Shown in pieces: positions 19,932 to 28,311 of a stretch of 64,000 bases of DNA. Every line of letters begins with the position of its first letter. Position 1 is the stretch's first letter. The position numbers were made by a program, and so were the translations under genes. Source of the DNA: Myxococcales bacterium (GTDB lineage Bacteria > Myxococcota_A > Polyangia > Polyangiales > Houyiibacteriaceae); NCBI GenBank assembly GCA_029861865.1, contig JAOTYL010000001.1, forward strand, positions 320,066-384,065. The letters are read 5' to 3'. The notes below the pieces were generated by a model. That model made no database searches. It had not been told where the DNA came from and saw nothing but the letters and a program-made list of their open reading frames with translations.

Positions 19932-20348
19932 ATGCGAAACATCTTTATCGTCGTGGGCTTGCTCGGAATCCTTGCGATGGGCTGCGAAAAGCAGGGTGGG
20001 GCAGCCACCGACGAAGGCATTGCAGCAAGCGCCGCCTGGCTCGAAATCGTAGACGCCCAGCGCTACGGCGACAGCTGGCAGCAGGCGTGCGCATACTTCA
20101 GGGGCTTGGTGCCTAAGGAACGTTGGGAGAAACAGTTGGCTGGTGTCCGTGGTCCGCTCGGGCCGGTACTGAGCCGCGAACTCACCTCTGCTGAGTACGC
20201 GACGAAGCTTCCCGGTGCGCCGGATGGCGAGTACGTCGTCATCCAGTACCGGACAAAGTTCCAAAACAAGACAGATGCCGTCGAGACGGTCACCCCCATG
20301 CGCGACCCCGATGGCGTCTTCCGCGTCTCGGGCTACTACATTCGCTAA
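19932..20348 (+). CDS. DUF4019-type lipoprotein
   Basis: Lipobox LAMGC; AAWLEIVDAQRYGDSWQQACAYFRGLVPKERWEKQLAGVRGPLG...YVVIQYRTKFQNKTDAVETVTP. Confidence 0.75.
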   Translation: MRNIFIVVGLLGILAMGCEKQGGAATDEGIAASAAWLEIVDAQRYGDSWQQACAYFRGLVPKERWEKQLAGVRGPLGPVLSRELTSAEYATKLPGAPDGEYVVIQYRTKFQNKTDAVETVTPMRDPDGVFRVSGYYIR

Positions 20349-20355
20349 TCATCAA

Positions 20356-20805
20356 ATGACCAACGTCCTCTTAATCGCTCAGGCTGTGACCACGTTTGCT
20401 CTGACTGGGCTGATCTGGCTCGTGCAGCTGGTGCACTATCCGGGGTTTGCGAGCGTCGACTCCGACCAGTTCGATTCCTTCCATGCGATGCATTCGACGC
20501 GAATCACGCTGATCGTCGCGCCGCTCATGATGGTGGAGCTCCTGGCTTCGGTGGCGTGGTGCTTCGACGATCCGCGCCGCGTCACCGCATTCATCGGCCT
20601 TGCGCTCCTGGCGATCATTTGGGCGTCAACCGCTTTCCTTCAGGTGCCCCTTCACAATCAGCTGGCGAGCGGCTTGTCAGCCAGCCTGATCGACCGACTG
20701 GTCCGCACAAACTGGGTCAGGACGTTAGCCTGGTCTGCGCGCTCCGTTCTCGTCGTGACGTGGTTGCTCGCTGCGCTCCAGGCCCATGGGCTGGAGCAAG
20801 GATGA
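20356..20805 (+). CDS. small multi-pass membrane protein
   Basis: ATG at 20356 (MTNVLLIAQAVTTFALTGLIWLVQLVHYPGF...); four predicted hydrophobic helices. Confidence 0.7.
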   Translation: MTNVLLIAQAVTTFALTGLIWLVQLVHYPGFASVDSDQFDSFHAMHSTRITLIVAPLMMVELLASVAWCFDDPRRVTAFIGLALLAIIWASTAFLQVPLHNQLASGLSASLIDRLVRTNWVRTLAWSARSVLVVTWLLAALQAHGLEQG

Positions 20806-20808
20806 ATC

Positions 20809-21563
20809 GTGAGCGCCGATCGCATCGCGTTTGTCCAGGGAGCGAGCCGCGGTATCGGGCTCGAGCTCGTCCGGAAGTTGCTGGAGACGGGGATGGCGTC
20901 ACGCGTCATCGCCTCATGCCGAGACCCGGACCGCGCCGATGAGCTTCGTTCGATCTCAGCCAAGTACACGCCAAGACTCACCACGCTTGTTGTCGACGTC
21001 TCCGACGAGCCACGATCGCCGAGGCTGCAACGCGCGTCGGAGAGGTCACCGACAAGCTCCACTTGATCATCAATGTCGCAGGCGTCCTTCACGGAGAGGA
21101 CTTCGGCCCCGAGAAACGACTCTCGCAGATCCGTCCCGAAGTGCTCAAGACCGTGTTCGAGGTCAACGCTTTTGGCCCTCTGATTGTCGCGAAGCATTTC
21201 TCTTCCTTCCTCCGTCACGATGAGCGCTCGGTGTTCGCGAGCCTTTCCGCGCGCGTGGGCAGCATCTCCGACAACCGACTCGGCGGTTGGTATGCGTACC
21301 GGGGCTCCAAAGCGGCGCAGAACATGTTCACTAAGACCCTGTCGATCGAGCTCGGTCGTTTGGCACCGAACGCCATCGTTGTCGGGCTTCATCCAGGCAC
21401 CGTCGACACGGGGTTGTCAAAGCCGTTTCAGGGGAGCGTCCCGAGAGACAAGCTATTTTCGACGGAGCAGTCGGTTGGACACCTTCTCGCGGTGATCGAT
21501 GGCCTGACAGCTCAAGATAGCGGCAAGGTTTTCGCCTGGGATGGCTCCGAAATCCCTCCGTAG
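20809..21563 (+). pseudogene. short-chain dehydrogenase interrupted by a single frameshift near 21010
   Basis: First part MSADRIAFVQGASRGIGLELVRKLLETG...VVDVSDE; the other frame continues TIAEAATRVGEVTDKLHLIINVAGVLHGEDFGPEK...YAYRGSKAAQNMFTKTLSIELGRLAPNAIVVGLHPGTVDTGL. Confidence 0.8.
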
Positions 21564-21608
21564 CCCGAGATCCTTTCCGTCGCTCGAAAGAAAAAGTACC
21601 TTTGGCGA

Positions 21609-22361
21609 ATGGAGACGACAGGTGATGCGCGAGCGGGGCTCGATCCCACGCAGCTTCTAAATATGGCGCTGGAGGACGCGATTCGCACGCAGCGTTCAAT
21701 CCGTCGCCTCAAACCCGACCCGGTCGACGACTCGGTGCTCCTGCACTTGCTCGAGCTCGCGATGAAGGCGCCCACCGGCGGCAACCGTCAAAATGCCGAG
21801 TTCTTGGTGATCCGGGACCGCGCCACCAAACGCAAGCTCGCACAGCTCAATCGAGCTGCCTGGAATACGTACGGTCGCGTGTGGAGATTCTTCGCCCGCA
21901 ACGACGAGAAGACCCTTCGCGCGATGAAAGCGGTCGATTGGCAGGCGGACCACTATGAAGACATTCCGGTCATCATCGTCGCCTGTTTGCGATGGAGCAC
22001 CTATGGCCCGATCGTGAGCGGCATACGACCGCCGTTTCCGCCGTTTCTGGCGAGCATCTACTATGGGTCGATTTTTCCCGCCGTTCAGAACCTTCTCCTC
22101 AGCGCGCGGGCTGCGGGGCTTGGCGCGTCTCTCACGGTCATGCCGCTCTGGAGCGTTTCCCTCGCTCGGCGCGCCCTTGGATTACCACTTTGGGTTTCGC
22201 CAGTCGCCGTCATTCCGCTCGGATGGCCGCGTGGGCGCTACGGTCCGACAACGCGCAAGCCTGTCGGCGACATTGCCCATTTCGATTCCTATGGCAACAA
22301 GCCATACGAGGGCATGACGACCGAGACGACGGCGCAGACTGAGCGCATCAAGACCCGCTAG
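21609..22361 (+). CDS. nitroreductase family protein
   Basis: LEDAIRTQRSIRRLKPDPVDDSVLLHLLELAMKAPTGGNRQNAEFLVIRD; GLGASLTVMPLW. Confidence 0.85.
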   Translation: METTGDARAGLDPTQLLNMALEDAIRTQRSIRRLKPDPVDDSVLLHLLELAMKAPTGGNRQNAEFLVIRDRATKRKLAQLNRAAWNTYGRVWRFFARNDEKTLRAMKAVDWQADHYEDIPVIIVACLRWSTYGPIVSGIRPPFPPFLASIYYGSIFPAVQNLLLSARAAGLGASLTVMPLWSVSLARRALGLPLWVSPVAVIPLGWPRGRYGPTTRKPVGDIAHFDSYGNKPYEGMTTETTAQTERIKTR

Positions 22362-22501
22362 TCAGTCGTCGCGGCCTCTTGGGTCTCGCGGAGCTCTTCC
22401 TCGAGCTCGGTTACCCGAGCTTCCAGCGCTTCGACCCGCTTCCTCAGCGCTACCAGTTCACTATGCAGCGCCGGCCCTTCGTGTTCTTCATGTTCTGACA
22501 T
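22358..22501 (-). CDS. 47-aa coiled-coil small protein
   Basis: Not in the ORF track; MSEHEEHEGPALHSELVALRKRVEALEARVTELEEELRETQEAATTD; AGGAGT upstream of the ATG; heptad pattern. Confidence 0.65.
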   Translation of the reverse strand: MSEHEEHEGPALHSELVALRKRVEALEARVTELEEELRETQEAATTD

Positions 22502-22527
22502 GGGACTCCTTTTATCATCAAAGCGCC

Positions 22528-24249
22528 TCAACGCCGCGCCAAGAGTTTCTTAAGCTCGCGCCAAGGTCGGGTGTTCAGCACGTCCTCGGGCTCGAGCCAT
22601 CCCCGGCGGCCTTGGTCCACGCCAAAGCGCATGTGCTCCAAGTTGCTCGTGGTGTGGGCGTCGGTCGAGATGGCGAGCTTGAGGCCCATATCCTTCGCCA
22701 TGCGGCAGTGGAGGTCGTTCAGATCGAGCCGGTCGGGGTGCCCGTTCAGCTCTAGATAGCAGCCTCGCTCCAAGGCTGCATTCATGACGCGCTCCATGTC
22801 GATCTCGTACGCATCCCGTTGGTTGATCAGACGCCCCGTCGGATGGGCCAAGATGTTGAAGTATGGATTGTCCATCGCACGAATGATCCGTTCGGTTTGC
22901 TTGGTGCGGCTCAAGCCGAAATGACTGTGGATGGCACCGACGGTGACGTCCAGTTGCTTCAAGACGCTGTCGCTCAAGTCGAGCGAACCATCTCCCAGAA
23001 TGTCGACTTCGATGCCTTTGAGCACCTGAATCCCCTCTAGCTGCGCGTTGAGGCGATCGATCGCACCGAGCTGCTTCCGAAGGCGCTTTTCGTCGATGCC
23101 ATGAGCGATGGCGAGGCTCTTCGAATGGTCGGTGATCGCTAGATACGCATAGCCGAGCTTCTTGGCCCCCTCAGCCATTTCTCGGAGCGAGTGGTGGCCG
23201 TCCGTTGCATTCGTGTGCGCGTGAAGGTCTCCACGGATCTCGCTTAACGAAACGAGGCGGGGCAACCGGTTTTTCTTGGCAGCTTCGATCTCGCCCCGGT
23301 TCTCCCGCAGCTCGGGTTCGATGTAGCGAAGCCCGACTGCCTTGAAGACCTCCTTCTCGGTCCTGCCCGCAACCCGGCGTTCCCCTTTGAACACGCCGTA
23401 TTCGTTGATCTTCAGCTTCTTTTTCACCGCAATCGTTCGGACCGCGATGTTGTGCGCTTTGGAGCCCGTGAAATAGTACAAAGCGGCTCCGTAAGAGACC
23501 TGCGCCACGACACGCAGGTCGACTTGAAGGCCCGACCGCAACGTGACGGTAGACCGGGTCGTGCCTCGCGAGATCACCGCGTCCACTTCGTCGTACTCGA
23601 CAAAGCCTTTCATCACGGGCGAGCCCTTCTTGCAGGTGACAAGGATGTCCAGGTCTCCGACGGTTTCCTTCCGACGACGATAGCTTCCGGCGACGATCAC
23701 CTCCATCACGCCGGGAATCGCCCGTAGATAGCCAACGTATGCGCTCGCGATCTCCTCGACATCGGCAAGCTTGGTTCGTCGCTCTTCTCGAGCATGCCGT
23801 GACAGCGCATCTAAAACTCGTTGTTCCGTCTTCGCCCCAAAACCTGCGAGCTCGCGAATGCGACGTTTTCTAACAGCACGTTCCAGCCCAGCGAGGTCGC
23901 GGATTCCCAGCTCCTCGTGCAGGATCTTGACGCGCTTGGGGCCCAACCCGGGCAACCGAGTCAAATCGACGAGCCCCGCGGGCACCTCCTTTTCGACTTC
24001 CTCGAGCGCAGTGAGATGCCCCGTATCCACGATCTCGGCGATCTTGCTCGCCAGGTCCTTTCCGATGCCTGGTAGCTTCGAGAGGTCTTCTTCCTCTGCG
24101 AGCATGTCGCCGACGCTTCGCGGCAGGTCGCGCACCGTTCGGGCAGCGTTCCGATACGCGCGCACCCGGAATAGATTCGCCCCCTGAATCTCCAGCAGGG
24201 CGGCCATCCGATCAAAGATGTCGGCGATTTCGGCGTTGCGAACGGACAT
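22528..24249 (-). CDS. polX: family X DNA polymerase/PHP exonuclease (PolX)
   Basis: Start MSVRNAEIADIFDRMAALLEIQGANLFRVRAYRNAARTVRDL; HhH LPGIGKDLASKI; nucleotidyltransferase VAGSYRRRKETVGDLDILV; PHP GDLHAHTNATDGHHSL. Confidence 0.92.
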   Translation of the reverse strand: MSVRNAEIADIFDRMAALLEIQGANLFRVRAYRNAARTVRDLPRSVGDMLAEEEDLSKLPGIGKDLASKIAEIVDTGHLTALEEVEKEVPAGLVDLTRLPGLGPKRVKILHEELGIRDLAGLERAVRKRRIRELAGFGAKTEQRVLDALSRHAREERRTKLADVEEIASAYVGYLRAIPGVMEVIVAGSYRRRKETVGDLDILVTCKKGSPVMKGFVEYDEVDAVISRGTTRSTVTLRSGLQVDLRVVAQVSYGAALYYFTGSKAHNIAVRTIAVKKKLKINEYGVFKGERRVAGRTEKEVFKAVGLRYIEPELRENRGEIEAAKKNRLPRLVSLSEIRGDLHAHTNATDGHHSLREMAEGAKKLGYAYLAITDHSKSLAIAHGIDEKRLRKQLGAIDRLNAQLEGIQVLKGIEVDILGDGSLDLSDSVLKQLDVTVGAIHSHFGLSRTKQTERIIRAMDNPYFNILAHPTGRLINQRDAYEIDMERVMNAALERGCYLELNGHPDRLDLNDLHCRMAKDMGLKLAISTDAHTTSNLEHMRFGVDQGRRGWLEPEDVLNTRPWRELKKLLARR

Positions 24250-24295
24250 GCCCGCGACCGAGGCAATCTTAGCAGCACTGAGGTAAGGTTCACCC

Positions 24296-24712
24296 ATGCC
24301 CAGCTGGGAGCACTTCCCTCACGAGGCGGACATCGGCGTGCGCGGCCAAGGGGACTCGCCGGAGGTCGCCTTCGAGCAGGCAGCGCTTGGGCTGACGGCA
24401 GTGATCACCGAACCGGGCTCGGTGCGCGCCGAGGAGGCAGTCACGATCACCTGCGAGGCGCCGAGCCTGGATGTGCTTTTCGTCGATTGGCTCAATGCGC
24501 TCATCTACGAAATGACGACGCGATCGATGTTGTTCGGCCGTTTCCAGGTCAAAATCGATGGGCTCCGGCTGTCCGGCCAGGCGGAAGGTGAACCGGTCGA
24601 TCGGCAGCGGCACGAGCCCGTGGTAGAACCCAAAGGCGCAACGTTCACCGAGCTCCAAGTCGACCAAAACGACGAAGGGCAGTGGGTCGCGCAATGCGTG
24701 GTCGACGTGTGA
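24296..24712 (+). CDS. archease
   Basis: HEADIGVRGQGDSPEVAFEQAALGLTAVI...LDVLFVDWLNALIYEMTTRSMLFGRFQVKI...KGATFTELQV. Confidence 0.85.
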   Translation: MPSWEHFPHEADIGVRGQGDSPEVAFEQAALGLTAVITEPGSVRAEEAVTITCEAPSLDVLFVDWLNALIYEMTTRSMLFGRFQVKIDGLRLSGQAEGEPVDRQRHEPVVEPKGATFTELQVDQNDEGQWVAQCVVDV

Positions 24713-26163
24713 GTGAGGCGCCAGGACTCATGATGGACATCACTTCGCTCAAGCAGACCTCCGAAGACCAGTGGGAGCTCCCTGCCACCGGCAAGATGCG
24801 TGCTCCGGTGATCTTCTACGCCGACCGGGCGTTGCTCGAGGGCATGGACGACAAGGTGCGCGAGCAGGCAACCAACGTCGCAACGCTCCCAGGGATCGTG
24901 AAAGCAAGCTACGTCATGCCTGATGGGCATTGGGGTTATGGCTTTCCGATCGGTGGTGTCGCCGCCTTCGACGCAGACGAGGGTGGGGTGGTATCCGCCG
25001 GGGGCGTCGGTTTCGATATCTCGTGCGGTGTCCGCTGCTTGCTGACCGGATTGCAGGCCGAGGACATCGAGCCGGTGAAAGAGCAGCTCGCCGATGCGCT
25101 CTTTGCAAACATTCCAGCGGGCGTGGGAAGCACCGGCCGTATCCACCTCGATGACGACGAGATGACGGCAATGCTTCGCGGCGGCGCCCGCTGGGCAGTC
25201 GATCGAGGCTGGGGCTCACGAGAAGACCTCGAGCGAATCGAGGAGCACGGTTCGATGCAGGGAGCGGAGCCCGAGCATGTCTCTCAAAAGGCGCGCCACC
25301 GCCAGCGAAATGAGATGGGCACCCTCGGCTCGGGAAACCACTATCTCGAAGTGCAGCGCGTGGCGGAGATCTTCGATCCTGACATTGCCGCTCAGTTATC
25401 GCTCGCCGAGGGGGATGTGGTCGTCAGCATTCATTGCGGCTCGAGGGGGCTCGGACATCAGATCGGCACCGAGTATCTTCGCGAGATGGCGATCGCCGCG
25501 GCTGAACATGGCATCGACCTTCCCGATCGCGAGCTTGCTTGTGCGCCGCTGCGCTCCGAGGTGGGTCATCGATATCTCGGTGCCATGCGCGCCGGGATCA
25601 ACTGCGCGCTAGCAAACCGCCAGATCATCACGCATCTGACCCGCGAGGTGTTCAGCGACGTCTTGCCAAAGGCCGAGCTTCCGCTCCTCTACGATGTCTC
25701 CCACAACACCTGCAAAGAGGAAGAGCACATCGTCGATGGAGCAAAGAGGCGGCTGTTCATCCATCGAAAGGGGGCCACCCGCGCATTCGGGCCTGGGCAC
25801 CCAGAGCTACCCGGGCAACTCCGCGATGTCGGCCAACCCGTGCTGATCGGGGGCAGCATGGGGACCGAATCGTGGGTGCTCATCGGAACAAAAGAGGGCA
25901 TGGCCCGTTCCTTCGGGTCGGCCTGCCACGGCGCGGGGCGACGAATGAGCCGTCACCGTGCCAAGAAGCAATGGCGCGGCAGCAAGCTGATCAAGAATCT
26001 CGCGCACCGCGGCATCATCGTTCGATCGGTCAGCATGCGCGGTGTCGCCGAGGAAGCACCGGGCGCCTACAAAGACGTTCGGGCCGTGGTCGACTCAGCT
26101 GATCGAGCTGGGCTCGCCCGTAAGGTGGCGCGCCTCGAGCCTAGGGTATGCATCAAGGGCTAG
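24709..26163 (+). CDS. rtcB: RNA-splicing ligase RtcB
   Basis: ASYVMPDGHWGYGFPIGGVAAFD, VGFDISCGVRCL, HRQRNEMGTLGSGNHYLEVQ, SIHCGSRGLGHQIG, YDVSHNTCKEEEH; GTG at 24709 gives a GTGA overlap with archease (alternative ATG 24730/24733). Confidence 0.92.
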   Translation: MSEAPGLMMDITSLKQTSEDQWELPATGKMRAPVIFYADRALLEGMDDKVREQATNVATLPGIVKASYVMPDGHWGYGFPIGGVAAFDADEGGVVSAGGVGFDISCGVRCLLTGLQAEDIEPVKEQLADALFANIPAGVGSTGRIHLDDDEMTAMLRGGARWAVDRGWGSREDLERIEEHGSMQGAEPEHVSQKARHRQRNEMGTLGSGNHYLEVQRVAEIFDPDIAAQLSLAEGDVVVSIHCGSRGLGHQIGTEYLREMAIAAAEHGIDLPDRELACAPLRSEVGHRYLGAMRAGINCALANRQIITHLTREVFSDVLPKAELPLLYDVSHNTCKEEEHIVDGAKRRLFIHRKGATRAFGPGHPELPGQLRDVGQPVLIGGSMGTESWVLIGTKEGMARSFGSACHGAGRRMSRHRAKKQWRGSKLIKNLAHRGIIVRSVSMRGVAEEAPGAYKDVRAVVDSADRAGLARKVARLEPRVCIKG

Positions 26164-26167
26164 ATGC

Positions 26168-26869
26168 ATGAGCGAGAGAAAGGACGACGCAATGACTCGA
26201 GCCACACATGACATCCGTTTTCCTCGAGAATCGGGCGAGTACAGGGCGGCCCGAAACGAGCTCTTGCAGGCCGAGGCGGAGCTCCGAGACAAGCTCGAAG
26301 CGGTGGCTGCACTTCGAAGAAAGCTCCCCTTTGGTGGCCCAGCCGAGGACTACGTGTTCGACGAGCTGGTCAACGGCGATGTGCGCCAGGTGAAGCTTTC
26401 CGAGCTGTTTGAAGACGGCAAAGACTCGTTAATTCTCTACAGCTTCATGTATGGGCCAGAGATGGAGAAGCCTTGCCCATTATGTAATTCGTTCCTCGAC
26501 GGGCTCGATGGATACGCGCCGCACATCTCGCAACGTGTCAATCTTGCGGTGGTGGCAAAGTCGCCCATCGATCGCACAGAGCAATGGGCGGGCTTGCGCG
26601 GTTGGAACAACTTGCGGCTGCTCTCGTCGAATCGAAACAGCTACCATGCCGACTACTTCAACGAAGGGCCCGATGGGTCGCAGTGGCCGGTCTGCCATGT
26701 CTTCGTAAAGACCGATGAGGGCGTGCGCCATTTTTGGGCGTCCGAGCTCTTGTATGCACCCAGCGAAGGGCACGCTCGGCACATCGACTCGCTCTGGCCG
26801 ATTTGGAGCTTTTTCGACCTCACGCCGGAGGGCCGAGGCAAAACCTGGCTTCCAAAGCTCCGCTATTGA
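26168..26869 (+). CDS. DUF899 family thioredoxin-like protein
   Basis: LRRKLPFGGPAEDYVFDE...SELFEDGKDSLILYSFMYGPEMEKPCPLCNSFLDGLDGYAPHISQRVNLAVVAKSPI...LLSSNRNSYHADYF. Confidence 0.85.
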   Translation: MSERKDDAMTRATHDIRFPRESGEYRAARNELLQAEAELRDKLEAVAALRRKLPFGGPAEDYVFDELVNGDVRQVKLSELFEDGKDSLILYSFMYGPEMEKPCPLCNSFLDGLDGYAPHISQRVNLAVVAKSPIDRTEQWAGLRGWNNLRLLSSNRNSYHADYFNEGPDGSQWPVCHVFVKTDEGVRHFWASELLYAPSEGHARHIDSLWPIWSFFDLTPEGRGKTWLPKLRY

Positions 26870-26919
26870 GTGTCGCCCAGAGCTACCACGTACGGCCAAC
26901 CCAACGACTGCAAGCTGCG

Positions 26920-27516
26920 ATGTTAATGAATAAGGCCGAGAAGCTCTTGATGAACAATCCCGTCCGCGCGGCGGTGCAGCGCCACTATGAAGCCAGACGC
27001 CTTCGCAACATGGGCGGCGTGATGGCTGGGGGCCGGGCACTCGAAATCGGATGCGGTCGCGGCGTTGGCACGGAGATTATCCTCAAGCAATTCGGTGCGG
27101 ACACCGTTGATGCCTTTGACCTCGATGCAGACATGGTTCGCCGCGCGCAAGCCCGTCTGAAGCGCTTCGGTGATCGGGTTCGCCTGTGGACCGGCGACGC
27201 TACCAACATCCAAGCAGACGATGAAACTTACGACGCCGTCTTCGATTTTGGGGTCATTCACCACATTCCGGATTGGAGAGCTGCGCTTCGAGAAGTTCAT
27301 CGTGTCCTGAAGCCAGGGGGGCGTTTCTACTTAGACGAGGTCTACGAGAAGTTCATCATGCATCCCGTGGTTCGTGCACTCCTAGACCATCCGATGCAAG
27401 ACCGATTTGATCACACGCGATTCGCCGAGGCACTCGAAGGGGCAGGGCTGCACGTCGAGGAATCGTATGACGAGGGCCATTTCGGTTTCTTCGTGGCAAG
27501 AAAAGCCTCGGGTTGA
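26920..27516 (+). CDS. class I SAM-dependent methyltransferase
   Basis: GGRALEIGCGRGVGTEIILKQFGADTVDAFDLDADMVRRAQARL...FDFGVIHHIPDWRAALREVHRVLKPGGRFYLDEVY. Confidence 0.88.
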   Translation: MLMNKAEKLLMNNPVRAAVQRHYEARRLRNMGGVMAGGRALEIGCGRGVGTEIILKQFGADTVDAFDLDADMVRRAQARLKRFGDRVRLWTGDATNIQADDETYDAVFDFGVIHHIPDWRAALREVHRVLKPGGRFYLDEVYEKFIMHPVVRALLDHPMQDRFDHTRFAEALEGAGLHVEESYDEGHFGFFVARKASG

Positions 27517-27522
27517 GATCGA

Positions 27523-28311
27523 GTGAAGGATCCCGATTGCATCGCGTTTCTGCAGTGGGCACTGCCACGCCTGCAGCTCCGTTGGCCAGGCTATCGGAAG
27601 GTCCGTCGTCAGGTTTGCAAGCGAGTCGACCGTCGCATGCGAGCCCTCGGCTTGGACGGCGTAGAAGCCTACCGGGCCCATTTGGAAGCAGACCCGGCGG
27701 AATGGGTCGTTCTGGACGACCTGACGCGGATTACGATCTCACGCTTTTTTCGCGAGCGCGACGCCTTTACCTATCTATGCGAGGTGGCCCTGCCGGAGCT
27801 CCATCAGCGGGTCGCTCAAAAGCCGATTCGGATCTGGAGCGCAGGTTGTGCCGCAGGTGAAGAAGCCTACACGCTCGCGATCGCCGCTCATCAACAAAAC
27901 ATCCCGCTACGGATCGTAGCCACCGATTCGGACGAGCATCAGCTCGTGAGAGCGCGCGAGGCCCGTTATTCGGCTGGGTGTCTCAAGGAGCTCCCGCCCC
28001 ACTGGCGGATGTCCGCCTTTGAGCAAAAGGGCGAGGAGTTTGTGCTGCGAGACGAGCTTCGGGCCGATGTCGAGTTCCTTCGGCAGGACATTCGGCGAGA
28101 CATGCCCGCTGGGCCGTTTCATCTCATCCTTTGCCGCTATCTCACGTTCACGTATTTCGATGCGCGATTGCAGCGCCAGATTGCGGAGCGCCTACTCACG
28201 CGCACAATCCCAAACGGGTTCATCGCGTTAGGCAAGCACGAATCGTGGCCGGAAGATGTCCCTGGCCTCGTCGAAGCGAAGCCAGGGCTCCGTGTCTATC
28301 GCAAGCTTTGA
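27523..28311 (+). CDS. CheR-type protein methyltransferase
   Basis: LTRITISRFFRERDAFTYL, IRIWSAGCAAGEEAYTLAI, IVATDSDEHQLVRAREARY, FHLILCRYLTFTYFD. Confidence 0.88.
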   Translation: MKDPDCIAFLQWALPRLQLRWPGYRKVRRQVCKRVDRRMRALGLDGVEAYRAHLEADPAEWVVLDDLTRITISRFFRERDAFTYLCEVALPELHQRVAQKPIRIWSAGCAAGEEAYTLAIAAHQQNIPLRIVATDSDEHQLVRAREARYSAGCLKELPPHWRMSAFEQKGEEFVLRDELRADVEFLRQDIRRDMPAGPFHLILCRYLTFTYFDARLQRQIAERLLTRTIPNGFIALGKHESWPEDVPGLVEAKPGLRVYRKL

